A DNA stretch of 64,000 bases from assembly GCA_046290435.1 (NCBI GenBank), contig JBKAGO010000039.1, forward strand, positions 62,001 through 126,000, given 5' to 3'. Source of the stretch: CAVQUE01 sp046290435 (lineage in GTDB: Bacteria > Actinomycetota > Acidimicrobiia > Acidimicrobiales > UBA8592). Position 1 is the first letter of the stretch. The number at the start of each line of letters is the position of its first letter. Position numbers and translations under genes: made by a program. The notes under the pieces were generated by a model, which ran no database searches, was not told where the DNA came from, and saw nothing but the letters and a program-made list of their open reading frames with translations. Below, in pieces: positions 13,832 to 22,524 of this stretch.

Positions 13832-15034
13832 ATGGCAGCAGGTGACATCTGGATCCTCGGATCCAACATGACGAAGTTCGGCAAGCACCCCGACGAGGAC
13901 ATCGTCGACCTCGCCTCGGAGGCCACCATGGCCGCGCTGGCCGACGGTGGCGTGACGATGGCCGACGTGGGTGTCATGGGCGTCGGCAACCTGATGGCGG
14001 CCGGCGCGGGCATCGGTCAGCAGCTCCAGAAGCAGGTCGGCCAGACCGGTATCCCGGTCTACAACGTCTCGAACGCATGCGCCACGGGCGCGACGGCGTT
14101 GCGTGTTGCGATCATGGCCATCAAGGCCGGCGAGACCGACGTGGGGCTGGCCGTCGGCGTCGAGAAGCTCGCCGGCGCGGGCCTGCTGGGTCAGGGACCG
14201 GCGAAGCCGGCATCGGACACCTGGGAGCCATCGGGCCGCTACGGCGCCCTGGGCAGCACCGAGGGCCGGATCGGCACCGGGATCATGCCCGGCGTCTTCG
14301 CGCAGGTCGGTATGGAGTACGGCCACAAGTACGGCGGAGCGAGCTTCGAACTGTTCGCCCGGATCTCCGAGAAGAACCACGCCCACTCCACGCTCAACCC
14401 TCTTGCGGCGTACCAGAAGCGCTTCACCCTCGACGAGATCATGAACGACGTCATGATCGCCTACCCCAACACCCGGCCGATGTGTTCGGGCAACTGCGAC
14501 GGCGCCGCCGCCATGGTCGTCGTGTCCGACGAGTACCTCAAGAGCCTCCCCGGCGAGCAGCAGAAGCGTGCGGTCAAGATCGCGGCGTCGGTGCTCACCA
14601 CCGACCCGTGGCAGGAGGCCTGCCAGGTCCTGCCCGACGTCAACACCCTCACCCGCAACGCCGCCACCCAGGCCTACGAGATGGCCGGCGTCGGCCCCGA
14701 GGACCTCGACCTCGTCGAGCTCCACGACTGCTTCGCCACCGCCGAGCTGGTGCACTACGACAACCTGATGCTGTGCCCCGAGGGCGGCGCGGTGGACTTC
14801 TTCGAGTCCGGCGCTCCGTGGCGCGACGGCGACAAGCCCGTCAACGTGTCGGGCGGCCTGCAGTCCAAGGGCCACCCCATCGCCGCCACAGGCATCGCCA
14901 ACATCCACGAGATCGTCATGCACCTGCGTGGCGAGGCCGGCGATCGCCAGATCGAGGGCGCCAAGGTGGGCCTGGCCCACGTCATCGGCCTCGGCTCGGC
15001 CTGCGGCGTCCACATCCTCGAAAAGGCCGCCTGA
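13832..15034 (+). CDS. Thiolase-like / SCP-x-type acetyl-CoA acetyltransferase
   Basis: The 400-residue protein belongs to the thiolase superfamily (lipid-transfer/SCP-x branch). The nucleophile Cys is C83 in NVSNACATGATAL; further active-site blocks are ELHDCFATAE and GGLQSKGHPIAATG, and the C-terminal GLGSACGVHILEKA is typical. Members cleave 3-ketoacyl-CoA or perform retro-aldol steps in steroid side-chain loss, usually with a DUF35 partner such as the one just upstream. ATG 13832 is preferred because AAGGAAGG precedes it; an earlier in-frame ATG translates the hairpin region. Confidence 0.88.
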   Translation: MAAGDIWILGSNMTKFGKHPDEDIVDLASEATMAALADGGVTMADVGVMGVGNLMAAGAGIGQQLQKQVGQTGIPVYNVSNACATGATALRVAIMAIKAGETDVGLAVGVEKLAGAGLLGQGPAKPASDTWEPSGRYGALGSTEGRIGTGIMPGVFAQVGMEYGHKYGGASFELFARISEKNHAHSTLNPLAAYQKRFTLDEIMNDVMIAYPNTRPMCSGNCDGAAAMVVVSDEYLKSLPGEQQKRAVKIAASVLTTDPWQEACQVLPDVNTLTRNAATQAYEMAGVGPEDLDLVELHDCFATAELVHYDNLMLCPEGGAVDFFESGAPWRDGDKPVNVSGGLQSKGHPIAATGIANIHEIVMHLRGEAGDRQIEGAKVGLAHVIGLGSACGVHILEKAA

Positions 15035-15040
15035 TCGCGC

Positions 15041-15065
15041 GGCCCCGGCCCAACCGGCCGGGGCC
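15041..15065. terminator. Bidirectional hairpin between convergent genes
   Basis: GGCCCCGGCC pairs perfectly with GGCCGGGGCC around a CAACC loop, placed between the stops of the thiolase and DUF255 genes. There is no U-tract, so it may end transcription only weakly. Confidence 0.5.
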
Positions 15066-15069
15066 TCGG

Positions 15070-17067
15070 TCAGGTGCCCTGTTCGGAGAGCTGCCGGTCG
15101 AGGACCGCCGGGTCGTCGGTGGGCAGCAAGCAGGTGTAGTCGGCGCAGACGTGGGCCTTGCCGACCTCGCGACCCTGCCACAGCGGTGACTCGTAGGGTT
15201 CGCCCCAGGCAACGACGGTGTTGGGGCGGTACCGGCTGCGCACGACGTCGAGCAGGTCGCCGATGTCGCCCGGAACGACCACCTCGGTCAGTCCGGTGGC
15301 CTCCATGTCGATGGCGGCCACCGCATGGGCGAATGCGGCCGGGTGCGCCGTCACCAGCGGGTCGACGAGCGCCAGGATCCGGTTGGCCCGCTCGACGAGA
15401 TCACGGCGTCCTGCCAGCGCGCCCAGCCGGACGAACGCCACCGCTGCCGCGCTGTTGGCCGACGGAACCGCGTTGTCGGTGAGGTCCTTGGTGCGCACGA
15501 CCAGAGGGTCGGCGTCGGCGCCGGTGGTGAACACCCCGCCGTTGTCGTCGTCCCAGAACAACTCCAGCAGCTGATCGGCGGCCTCGTTCGCATGGCCGAT
15601 CCAGCGAGCCTGGCCCGACGCCTCGCCCAGGCGGGTGAAGGCATCGACGACGGCCGCCAGGTCGTTGGCCACGCCGAGATGGCGGCGGGGGGTTTCGCGG
15701 GCGATGTCGTCGGCGTGCCAGGACCGCAGCCAGCGGCCATCGTGGCGGCGAAGGTTGGCCAGGAGGAACTCGCCGGCTCGGGTGGCGGCGGCCAACCACT
15801 GGTGGTTCGCCGTTGCGAGCGCCGCCTCGGCGAGCGCGGCGATGGCCAGCCCGTTCCACTCGGTCAGCACCTTGTCGTCGAGGCCGGGGCGGATTCGCAT
15901 CTCACGTGCGGCCAGGAGGCGTTGGCGGCTGAGCTCGACCCCGACGGGGCGCAGCAGATCGCCACGCACGGGCCGCCACAGGATGCTGCGCCCCTCGAAG
16001 TTGGGGCCCTCGGCGACGCCGAACCAGTTGCAGAACTCGGCAGCGTCGTCGCCCAGGACCGAGGCGATCTGGGTATCGGTCCAGATGTAGTACTTGCCCT
16101 CCTCGCCCTCGGAGTCGGCGTCCTCGGCACTGAAGAAGCCACCGTCGTCGTTGCGCAGATCGCGCAGCATGTAGCCGATGGTCTCGTCGACGACCTGCAG
16201 GTAGCGCTCCTTGCCGGTCACCTGCCATGCGTGCAGGTACAACCGCACGAACAGCGCGTTGTCGTACAGCATCTTCTCGAAATGCGGCACCAGCCACTGC
16301 TGGTCGGTGGAGTACCGGGCGAAGCCTCCGCCGAGATGGTCGTAGATACCGCCCGAGGCCATCGCGTCGAGCGAGTTGGTCACCATAGTCAGGATGTCGT
16401 CGTCGCCGCTGCGGTGGTGCACCCGCAGGAGCGCCTCGTGGCACATGGTCTGGGGGAACTTCGGGGCCCGCCCGAAGCCGCCCCACGCGGCGTCGTACTG
16501 CTGGCGCAGGACCGTGGCGATGGCGTCGGTGACCGACCGTGACGGTCCGTTCGCGGTCGGGACCAGCGACGCGGCGCGTCCGATGGCGGCCGTCAGCCGC
16601 TCGGCTTGGCCCTCGACCTCGTCGCGTTCGCTCTCCCAGGCTTCGGCGACGCGCTCGAGCACGTCGACGAAGCTCGGGGCGTTGCCGCGCCGTTCGGGCG
16701 GGAAGTACGTGCCGCCGAAGAACGGGCGGCCGTCGGGGGTGCAGAACACCGTCATCGGCCACCCGCCACGGCCGGTCGTGGCCTGTACGGCGTCCATGTA
16801 GACGGCGTCGACGTCGGGCTGCTCTTCGCGGTCGACCTTGATGTTGACGAAGTGGCGGTTCATGACCGCTGCCGTCGCGGGGTCCTCGAAGGACTCATGG
16901 GCCATCACGTGGCACCAATGGCACGACGAATAGCCCACCGACAACAGGATCGGGCGGGCCGTGGCCGCAGCCTGCTCGAAGGCCTCGGGGCCCCAGGGGA
17001 ACCAGTCGACCGGGTTGTCGGCGTGCTGGCGCAGATAGGGGCTGGTCTCGTCGCCGAGGCGGTTCAT
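15070..17067 (-). CDS. DUF255 / YyaL-type thioredoxin-domain protein
   Basis: This 665-residue protein has an N-terminal thioredoxin-like domain (SPYLRQHADNPVDWFPWG, then SVGYSSCHWCHVMAHESF with a CxxC) and a C-terminal (alpha/alpha)6-barrel resembling glycosidase or epimerase folds. The family is widespread (human SPATA20) but its reaction is not established. Conserved blocks GRGGWPMTVF and GGTYFPP are intact. ATG 17067 is chosen since a TACGCT hexamer lies 7 bases upstream and the family start follows. It is divergent from the membrane-anchored propeller-like gene at 17184. Confidence 0.9.
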   Translation of the reverse strand: MNRLGDETSPYLRQHADNPVDWFPWGPEAFEQAAATARPILLSVGYSSCHWCHVMAHESFEDPATAAVMNRHFVNIKVDREEQPDVDAVYMDAVQATTGRGGWPMTVFCTPDGRPFFGGTYFPPERRGNAPSFVDVLERVAEAWESERDEVEGQAERLTAAIGRAASLVPTANGPSRSVTDAIATVLRQQYDAAWGGFGRAPKFPQTMCHEALLRVHHRSGDDDILTMVTNSLDAMASGGIYDHLGGGFARYSTDQQWLVPHFEKMLYDNALFVRLYLHAWQVTGKERYLQVVDETIGYMLRDLRNDDGGFFSAEDADSEGEEGKYYIWTDTQIASVLGDDAAEFCNWFGVAEGPNFEGRSILWRPVRGDLLRPVGVELSRQRLLAAREMRIRPGLDDKVLTEWNGLAIAALAEAALATANHQWLAAATRAGEFLLANLRRHDGRWLRSWHADDIARETPRRHLGVANDLAAVVDAFTRLGEASGQARWIGHANEAADQLLELFWDDDNGGVFTTGADADPLVVRTKDLTDNAVPSANSAAAVAFVRLGALAGRRDLVERANRILALVDPLVTAHPAAFAHAVAAIDMEATGLTEVVVPGDIGDLLDVVRSRYRPNTVVAWGEPYESPLWQGREVGKAHVCADYTCLLPTDDPAVLDRQLSEQGT

Positions 17068-17074
17068 GGTGTCG

Positions 17075-17080
17075 AGCGTA
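17075..17080 (-). promoter_or_regulatory. -10 element of the DUF255 gene
   Basis: TACGCT on the minus strand, 7 bases before the ATG at 17067. Confidence 0.5.
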
Positions 17081-17171
17081 TTCGACGGCCCGCCGATGCC
17101 TCGCCGTCGACCCGTGGCGGTCCGCGTCGAGGGCATGGGGTGGCCATCTCGGACCCGGGGTTCTCGCGCAG

Positions 17172-17177
17172 TAGCGT
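17172..17177 (+). promoter_or_regulatory. -10 element of the 17184 gene and probably menA
   Basis: TAGCGT lies 6 bases before the ATG at 17184. Confidence 0.5.
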
Positions 17178-17183
17178 GGATGC

Positions 17184-18482
17184 ATGGACGCTCACGAGCC
17201 GGGGCGACCCGAAGGGCAGCCGCCGATGGACGAGGCCGGCAGCGACGCGTGGCCCACCGTCGAACTGGACCTCACCGGTCGGGTTTCGTCACCGTCCGCC
17301 GACGATGGCGGTGTCGGCTCTCTCGGCAGCGGGCCGCGTCGTCATCGCCGGTGGTCGGGCCGGAGCGCCATGCTCGCCATCCCGGTGTTCGCCGCAACGC
17401 TCGGCATCGTGGTCGCGTCGATCGCGTCCGAGGAGCCGGGCCCCGACGCCGCCGATGTCGTGCCGACGCCGGTGGCCGTCGAGCGGGATCTCCCCACGCC
17501 GGGACCTGCAGGGGTGGGTGAGGAGACGACGGCAGGCGCCGCCGGGCCCATCGAGGCTCGCGAGGTCGCGACGCTCGCCATCGGCGATCAGGTCTCGGGA
17601 TCGAGCCGGGCGCTCGCCCTGGTCGACTCCGACGGACTGCGCATAGCGGACCTCGACGCCGGCACCGTCACCGACTCCACCGCGCTCGGGCCGGTGGGCG
17701 TCCCGATCCTGGTGGGCCCCGGACAGCGGGCCTTCGTGTTCGTCTCCCGCGACGAGCTGAAGGAGGTCGACGCCCGGGGTCGACAGCGCGTCATCGGTGC
17801 TGCCCACGGTGCGGCGGTCGGCCTCGACCGGGAACTCGTCTGGATGCTGGCCCGCAATGGCGACCGCAACGTGCTGACGGCGGTTCGGCGCTCGTCGGGT
17901 GCCGTCGCCGAGCAGATCCCCCTCGGCGGCTCCGACGTGCTGGTGGGGTTCCAAGCCGGACGCCCACTGGTGGCCACCGGCGATGTCGTCGTGCGACACG
18001 ACCCGGACGCGACCGTCGTCGTCACCACGGGCAAGGTGGTCGCCACCGGCGGCGACCATCTGCTGGTGCGTCGCTGCCCCGAAGGCGATTGCGACGAAGC
18101 CGTGGTGGTCGATCTCGAGAACCGCAGCGAGCGCACCGTCGCTCTCGCCGCGGAGGTGCGGGCATTCGGCCTGGGCGAGGCCCTGAGCCCGGACGGTCGT
18201 TGGCTCGTGGGCCTGGTCTTCGGGGATCGTTCGCGGCCCGAGGTCGCGATCCATCCCCTGGTCGAGCCCGGCGCAGTCCCGCCCGAGCCGCTGGTCGTGT
18301 CGGTCGGCGTCTTGGGCTTCGGAGGTCGAGCCGCAGGGGTGACATGGAGCCCCGACGGCGCGTTGTTGGCCGCGCCGGGCAGCAGCCGCGTCGCGCTCGT
18401 CGACGTCGAGCGCCGGTCCACGGTGACCATCCCGATCCGGCTGTCGGGTTCGGGCCCGACCGTGCGATGGTTGGCGTCGTGA
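17184..18482 (+). CDS. Single-pass membrane protein with beta-propeller-like extracytoplasmic part
   Basis: The 432-residue protein has a ~58-residue Pro/Gly-rich cytoplasmic start, one membrane helix (AMLAIPVFAATLGIVVASIA), a Pro/Thr linker, then repeating beta-rich units (RALALVDSDGLRIADLDAGT; ALSPDGRWLVGLVFGD; VTWSPDGALLAAPGSSRVAL). The SPDG repeats are typical of WD40/TolB-like propellers. It may sense or bind something outside the membrane; no catalytic motif is seen. Its stop overlaps the menA start (GTGA), so the two are likely co-expressed, though a functional link is not evident. Confidence 0.65.
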   Translation: MDAHEPGRPEGQPPMDEAGSDAWPTVELDLTGRVSSPSADDGGVGSLGSGPRRHRRWSGRSAMLAIPVFAATLGIVVASIASEEPGPDAADVVPTPVAVERDLPTPGPAGVGEETTAGAAGPIEAREVATLAIGDQVSGSSRALALVDSDGLRIADLDAGTVTDSTALGPVGVPILVGPGQRAFVFVSRDELKEVDARGRQRVIGAAHGAAVGLDRELVWMLARNGDRNVLTAVRRSSGAVAEQIPLGGSDVLVGFQAGRPLVATGDVVVRHDPDATVVVTTGKVVATGGDHLLVRRCPEGDCDEAVVVDLENRSERTVALAAEVRAFGLGEALSPDGRWLVGLVFGDRSRPEVAIHPLVEPGAVPPEPLVVSVGVLGFGGRAAGVTWSPDGALLAAPGSSRVALVDVERRSTVTIPIRLSGSGPTVRWLAS

Positions 18483-19399
18483 CCCGAGCCCGTCCCGAAC
18501 CCGACTCCCGTCCGCACGGCCCGCTGCTCTGGCTGGCCGGCGCCCGGCCGAAGACCCTCCCTGCAGCCGTAGTGCCCGTCATCGTCGGCACGGCCGCCGC
18601 TGCCGACGCCGCCGCCGGTGGGGGACAGGGGATCTCCTGGGTGCGGGCCCTGCTCGCCCTCGTGGTCTCCCTGGCCCTGCAGGTGGGCGTCAACTACGCG
18701 AACGACTACTCCGACGGGGTGCGCGGCACCGACGACGACCGGGTCGGGCCGCTCCGTCTCGTCGGGTCGGGTCTCGTCCCGGCACGTCAGGTGAAACTCG
18801 CCGCATTCGCCGCCTTCGGCGTGGCCGCAGTCGCGGGGCTCGCCCTGGCTGCGATGACCACCTGGTGGCTTCTGGTGGTCGGCGTCGCCGCCATCGCCGC
18901 GGCATGGGGTTACACCGGGGGTCCGAACCCGTACGGCTACCTGGGCCTCGGCGAGGTGTTCGTGTTCGTCTTCTTCGGCCTCGTCGCCACCGCCGGCAGC
19001 AGCTTCGTGCAGCGCGAGGCCATCGAGGGCTGGGACGTGTTGGTGTCGATCCCGGTCGGCTTGTTCGCCACTGCGCTGCTGGTGACGAACAACCTGCGTG
19101 ACATCCCGACCGACGCTGCGTCGGGCAAACGGACGCTGGCCGTCCGCCTCGGAGACCGTGCGACCCGCGTGCTCTTCGTCGCGATGATCGTGGCGGCGTT
19201 CGCCTGCGTGGCGCTGACCGCGGCATGGCGTCCGTGGGCGCTGGTGGGCCTGATCGCGGCGCCGCTCGCGGTGGCGCCGGTGCGGATCGTCCTGGGTGGC
19301 GCCACGGGTCGTGCCCTGATCGCGGTGCTCGAGGGCACCGGCAGGGTGCAGCTGGTGTTCGGCATCGCGTTCGCCGCCGGCCTGTGGCTCGGCGCCTGA
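18479..19399 (+). CDS. menA: 1,4-dihydroxy-2-naphthoate polyprenyltransferase
   Basis: MenA attaches the prenyl chain to DHNA to give demethylmenaquinone. The 306-residue membrane protein shows both Asp-rich motifs of UbiA-type prenyltransferases: NYANDYSDGVRGTDDD on the first cytoplasmic loop and NNLRDIPTDAASGKRTLAVR on the second, with about eight hydrophobic helices. The N-terminal WLAGARPKTLPAAVVPV is characteristic of MenA. GTG 18479 overlaps the previous stop. The methyltransferase for the next step is encoded nearby at 19803-20552. Confidence 0.93.
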   Translation: MTRARPEPDSRPHGPLLWLAGARPKTLPAAVVPVIVGTAAAADAAAGGGQGISWVRALLALVVSLALQVGVNYANDYSDGVRGTDDDRVGPLRLVGSGLVPARQVKLAAFAAFGVAAVAGLALAAMTTWWLLVVGVAAIAAAWGYTGGPNPYGYLGLGEVFVFVFFGLVATAGSSFVQREAIEGWDVLVSIPVGLFATALLVTNNLRDIPTDAASGKRTLAVRLGDRATRVLFVAMIVAAFACVALTAAWRPWALVGLIAAPLAVAPVRIVLGGATGRALIAVLEGTGRVQLVFGIAFAAGLWLGA

Positions 19400-19402
19400 C
19401 GT

Positions 19403-19780
19403 TCAGACGGAGCTGTCCGGCGGCGGTGCCGGCAGGTCCTCGTTGATCTCGAGGCGGTTGCCGTCGGGGTCGAACAGGAACGCCTGACGGCGAGGACCGA
19501 TCACCACGGGGCCCTTGACCGTGAGGCCGGCTGCGGTGAGCTCGGCGACGGTGGTGTCGAGGTCGTCGACGACGAACGCCACGTGCTGGCCGACGTCGTC
19601 GGGCACGGTGCCGCCGACCAGGTGGATCTGGCGTCCGGAGCCGACGTCGAGCCAGGCGCCCGGCACGGCGATGCCCTCGCGTGGCAACAAGGCGAAGCCC
19701 AGCACGTCGGTGTAGAAGGCGATCGACCGCTCGAGATCGGTGACGTTGATGGCGACGTGATGAAGATCGACGATGCCCAC
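19403..19780 (-). CDS. VOC-family (glyoxalase/bleomycin resistance-like) protein
   Basis: This 125-residue protein is one vicinal-oxygen-chelate module pair: LHHVAINVTDLERSIAFYTDVLGF at the N-terminus, HVAFVVDDLDTTVAEL in the middle, and FLFDPDGNRLEINE at the C-terminus. The His near the start and the Glu in LEINE are typical metal ligands. VOC proteins range from lactoylglutathione lyases to dioxygenases and resistance proteins, so the substrate is open. GTG 19780 has TAGCGT 6 bases upstream. It ends only 3 bases from the convergent menA. Confidence 0.85.
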   Translation of the reverse strand: MGIVDLHHVAINVTDLERSIAFYTDVLGFALLPREGIAVPGAWLDVGSGRQIHLVGGTVPDDVGQHVAFVVDDLDTTVAELTAAGLTVKGPVVIGPRRQAFLFDPDGNRLEINEDLPAPPPDSSV

Positions 19781-19786
19781 GCCGTG

Positions 19787-19792
19787 ACGCTA
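19787..19792 (-). promoter_or_regulatory. -10 element of the VOC gene
   Basis: TAGCGT on the minus strand, 6 bases before the GTG at 19780. Confidence 0.5.
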
Positions 19793-19802
19793 GTCGGTGC
19801 CC

Positions 19803-20552
19803 CTACTGCCGGGTGGCGCAGATGAGCTGCGCAGCCCCGAGGGGAAGGAGCTCTCGCTCGACGTCGACGAACCCGGCCGCGGCGACCATGGCGGTCAGCT
19901 CGTCGGGTTCGGGCAGGTACGCCACCGAGCGGGGCAGGTACCGGTACGCCTCGGCGTCGGAGAACAGCGCACCGACGCGAGGGACGATCTTGCCGAAGTA
20001 GAGGCCGTGGCCCCACCGCAGCACGGGGTTGTCGGGTTCGGCGACGTCGAGCAGCGCGATGCGGCCGCCCGGGCGGGTGACACGAGCGAGCTCGGCGAAG
20101 AACGCCGGCAGCTCCATCAGGTTCCGTAGCGCGAACCCGCAGGTGGCGCCGTCGAGACCGGCGTCGGGCACCGGCAGGCGCAGGATGTCGGCATGCACGA
20201 GCGGTGCCTCGGTGCGTGCCGCGTGGAGCATGCCGGCCGACAGGTCGAATCCGATGGGCCTCAGGCCAGAGCGCTCGAGGTCGATGCAGAAGTCGCCGGT
20301 GCCGCAGGCCAGGTCGGCGACGAGCGATCCCGGTGCGAGTGCGAGACGCTCGACGGTGTGGCGCCGCCAGCGGACGTCGAGCCGGAAGGTCATGATCCGA
20401 TTGACCAGGTCGTAGCGCGGCGCAATGGCATCGAACATCGTCCGCACGGCAGCCACCTTGGCCTCGCCGCTGGGGAGCTCGTCGCCCATGGGCACACGTG
20501 CGGGCAGGCTGTGCCCGCCTCTGGTCTCGGTACGGATCGCTGGATCGTCCAC
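19803..20552 (-). CDS. menG: Demethylmenaquinone methyltransferase (UbiE/MenG family)
   Basis: It performs the last methylation of menaquinone using S-adenosylmethionine. The 249-residue protein has the UbiE start FDAIAPRYDLVNRIMTF, the SAM-binding motif VADLACGTGDF, CGFALRNLMELPAFFAEL and the post-motif RPGGRIALLDVAEP. These are diagnostic of the UbiE/MenG family. GTG 20552 is chosen because TAGCCT lies 8 bases upstream; an internal ATG at about residue 23 is the alternative. Proximity to menA supports the quinone role. Confidence 0.9.
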   Translation of the reverse strand: MDDPAIRTETRGGHSLPARVPMGDELPSGEAKVAAVRTMFDAIAPRYDLVNRIMTFRLDVRWRRHTVERLALAPGSLVADLACGTGDFCIDLERSGLRPIGFDLSAGMLHAARTEAPLVHADILRLPVPDAGLDGATCGFALRNLMELPAFFAELARVTRPGGRIALLDVAEPDNPVLRWGHGLYFGKIVPRVGALFSDAEAYRYLPRSVAYLPEPDELTAMVAAAGFVDVERELLPLGAAQLICATRQ

Positions 20553-20560
20553 GAACGTCG

Positions 20561-20566
20561 AGGCTA
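20561..20566 (-). promoter_or_regulatory. -10 element of menG
   Basis: TAGCCT on the minus strand, 8 bases before the GTG at 20552. Confidence 0.5.
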
Positions 20567-20620
20567 CCGGTGGTCGGTGGCACCGGCCGGATCGAGGAAC
20601 GCCTCGCCCGCCGGGGCCGA

Positions 20621-20626
20621 TACTCT
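20621..20626 (+). promoter_or_regulatory. -10 element of the nucleotidyltransferase gene
   Basis: TACTCT lies 8 bases before the ATG at 20635. Confidence 0.5.
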
Positions 20627-20634
20627 GCCCGGCG

Positions 20635-21444
20635 ATGATCGTCGATCTCGCCGGCATCGCGCTCGCTGCGGGCGAGGCGCGGCGGCTGCTCCCCCTCAGT
20701 GCGGTCCTTCCCAAACCGCTGTGCCCGGTGGGCAACGTGGCGCTCGTGCACCAGGCGCTCGACCGCCTCGTCGACGCCGGCGCCGAGCCCGCCGTCAACG
20801 TGCACCACCACGCCGAGCTGATCGCCGCGTCGGTGCAGGGCCGGGCCCATGTGTCGCACGAGGTCGACGAGGCCCTCGGCACCGCCGGGGGAGTCGGCAA
20901 CCTGGCCGGATGGATCGACGGTCGGCCCGTCCTCGTGGTCAACGCCGACACATGGACACGCGGGTCGGCGGCGCCGTTGCTCGAGGACTGGGACGGCGAA
21001 CGGATCCGTGTCCTCGTCCCCGGTGGCGGCCCGTTCACGCCCCGCAGTGCCGTGACCGGCACGCTGTTGCCGTGGTCGGTGGTCTCCACGTTGCCCACGA
21101 CACCGTCGGGGCTCTACGAGACGGTGTGGCGCGATGCTGCAGCGACGGGGCGTCTCGAGGTCGTGGCCGACCCGAGCGAGCACCGCGACTGCGGCACGGT
21201 CGCACGTCTCCTCGACGCCAACATGGCTGCCATCGCGGCCGAGGACGTCGAGTCGATCGTCGATCCCGGCGCCGAGGTCGCCGGGTCGGTGCGGTCGAGC
21301 GTCGTCGCTGCAGGGGCCGTCGTGGAGGGCAGCGTCGAGAACTGCGTGCTGGGACCGGGTACCAGCGTCGCCCCCGGCGAAGCACTTCGTGACGCCATCC
21401 GCATCCAGGGTCGGTGGCGCCAGCGGACATTCCTGGTGCGCTGA
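20635..21444 (+). CDS. NTP_transferase-family sugar nucleotidyltransferase-like protein
   Basis: The 269-residue protein starts with the nucleotidyltransferase pattern AGIALAAGEARRLLPLSAVLPKPLCPVGN, although the usual GxGTRL is altered to AGEARRL. A middle ALGTAGGVGN loop and VLVVNADTW (metal Asp) are present, and the C-terminus (VDPGAEVAGSVRSSVVAAGAVV) is a short left-handed beta-helix. Such enzymes activate sugar-1-phosphates, for example to GDP-mannose or dTDP-glucose. The altered first loop leaves substrate and activity uncertain. Confidence 0.8.
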   Translation: MIVDLAGIALAAGEARRLLPLSAVLPKPLCPVGNVALVHQALDRLVDAGAEPAVNVHHHAELIAASVQGRAHVSHEVDEALGTAGGVGNLAGWIDGRPVLVVNADTWTRGSAAPLLEDWDGERIRVLVPGGGPFTPRSAVTGTLLPWSVVSTLPTTPSGLYETVWRDAAATGRLEVVADPSEHRDCGTVARLLDANMAAIAAEDVESIVDPGAEVAGSVRSSVVAAGAVVEGSVENCVLGPGTSVAPGEALRDAIRIQGRWRQRTFLVR

Positions 21445-21459
21445 GCACCGGCGCTCACG

Positions 21460-22524
21460 TCAGCGGCGGCGGGTGGGCACCTTCATCGTGATCTCGTGAT
21501 TGGCCCGCAGCTGCCCGCAGGCCGCGTCGATGTCGGTGCCCCGATTGGCACGGATGGTGGCGTTGACCCCGAGCGACCGCAGCGTGTCGCGGAACTCGCG
21601 GACCCGTTCGGGCCTGCTGCCGACGACCGGATACCCCGGTGTCGGGTTGAGCGGGATGAGGTTGACGTGGGCCCGCAGGGCTCTGGCCAGCTCGGCGAGC
21701 TGCGTGGCGTCGCGCTCGCGATCGTTGGTGTCGGCGATCATCGCCCACTCGAACGACAGCCGTCGGTTCTTCACCGCGAGGTACTGGGCGCAGGCGTCCA
21801 TCAGCGCACCCAGCGGATAGCGACGGTTGATGGGGACCAGCTCGTCGCGCAGGGTGTCGTTGGCGGCGTGCAACGACACCGCGAGATTGACCGGCAGGGA
21901 CTCGCCGGCCAGACGCACGATGCCGGGAACCAGCCCGACGGTGGAGATGGTGAGATGCCGGGCGGAGATCCCGATGTCGCCGTGGAGACGCTCGACGGCG
22001 CCCCAGACCTCGTCGTAGTTGGCCATGGGCTCGCCCATGCCCATGAACACGATGTTGGAGACCCGTCGAGGCGCCGCTTCGCGGATGGCCCGCACGACCT
22101 GTTCGACGATCTCGCCCCGGCTGAGATGCCGTTCGAAACCGGCCTGACCCGTGGCACAGAAGCCGCAGGCCATGGCGCAACCGGCCTGGCTGCTGATGCA
22201 GACCGTGCTGCGGTCGTCGTAGTGCATCAGGACCGTCTCGACCGAGGCGCCGCCCTGCAGGGACCACAGCCACTTGACGGTGTCGCCGTCGTCGCTGACA
22301 GATCGTGTCGTCTCGGTGAGGGCAACGGGTAGCTCGTCGGTCAGCCGCTGACGCAACGCGATGGGGAGGTTCGTCATGTCCTCCGGGTCGACGTGCTGGT
22401 CGTAGAGCCCTTGCCAGACCTGGTCGAGTCGGTACCGGGGCTGGTCGGCGAGCAGCGCTGCGAGTTCATCGCTGCTGATGCCATAGCGGGTGACCGGATG
22501 GCGGGAACCCGATTCGGTGGTCAT
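21460..22524 (-). CDS. rlmN: 23S rRNA (adenine2503-C2) methyltransferase, radical SAM
   Basis: RlmN methylates A2503 of 23S rRNA and often A37 of some tRNAs. The 354-residue protein has the radical SAM cluster motif CAMACGFCATG, the SAM-binding VFMGMGEPMANYD, and the C-terminal NLIPLNPTPGYP with the family's late catalytic segment. The N-terminal domain (YRLDQVWQGLYDQHV) is the accessory RNA-binding part. ATG 22524 overlaps the mshD stop (ATGA); GTG 22533 is an alternative three codons earlier. Confidence 0.95.
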   Translation of the reverse strand: MTTESGSRHPVTRYGISSDELAALLADQPRYRLDQVWQGLYDQHVDPEDMTNLPIALRQRLTDELPVALTETTRSVSDDGDTVKWLWSLQGGASVETVLMHYDDRSTVCISSQAGCAMACGFCATGQAGFERHLSRGEIVEQVVRAIREAAPRRVSNIVFMGMGEPMANYDEVWGAVERLHGDIGISARHLTISTVGLVPGIVRLAGESLPVNLAVSLHAANDTLRDELVPINRRYPLGALMDACAQYLAVKNRRLSFEWAMIADTNDRERDATQLAELARALRAHVNLIPLNPTPGYPVVGSRPERVREFRDTLRSLGVNATIRANRGTDIDAACGQLRANHEITMKVPTRRR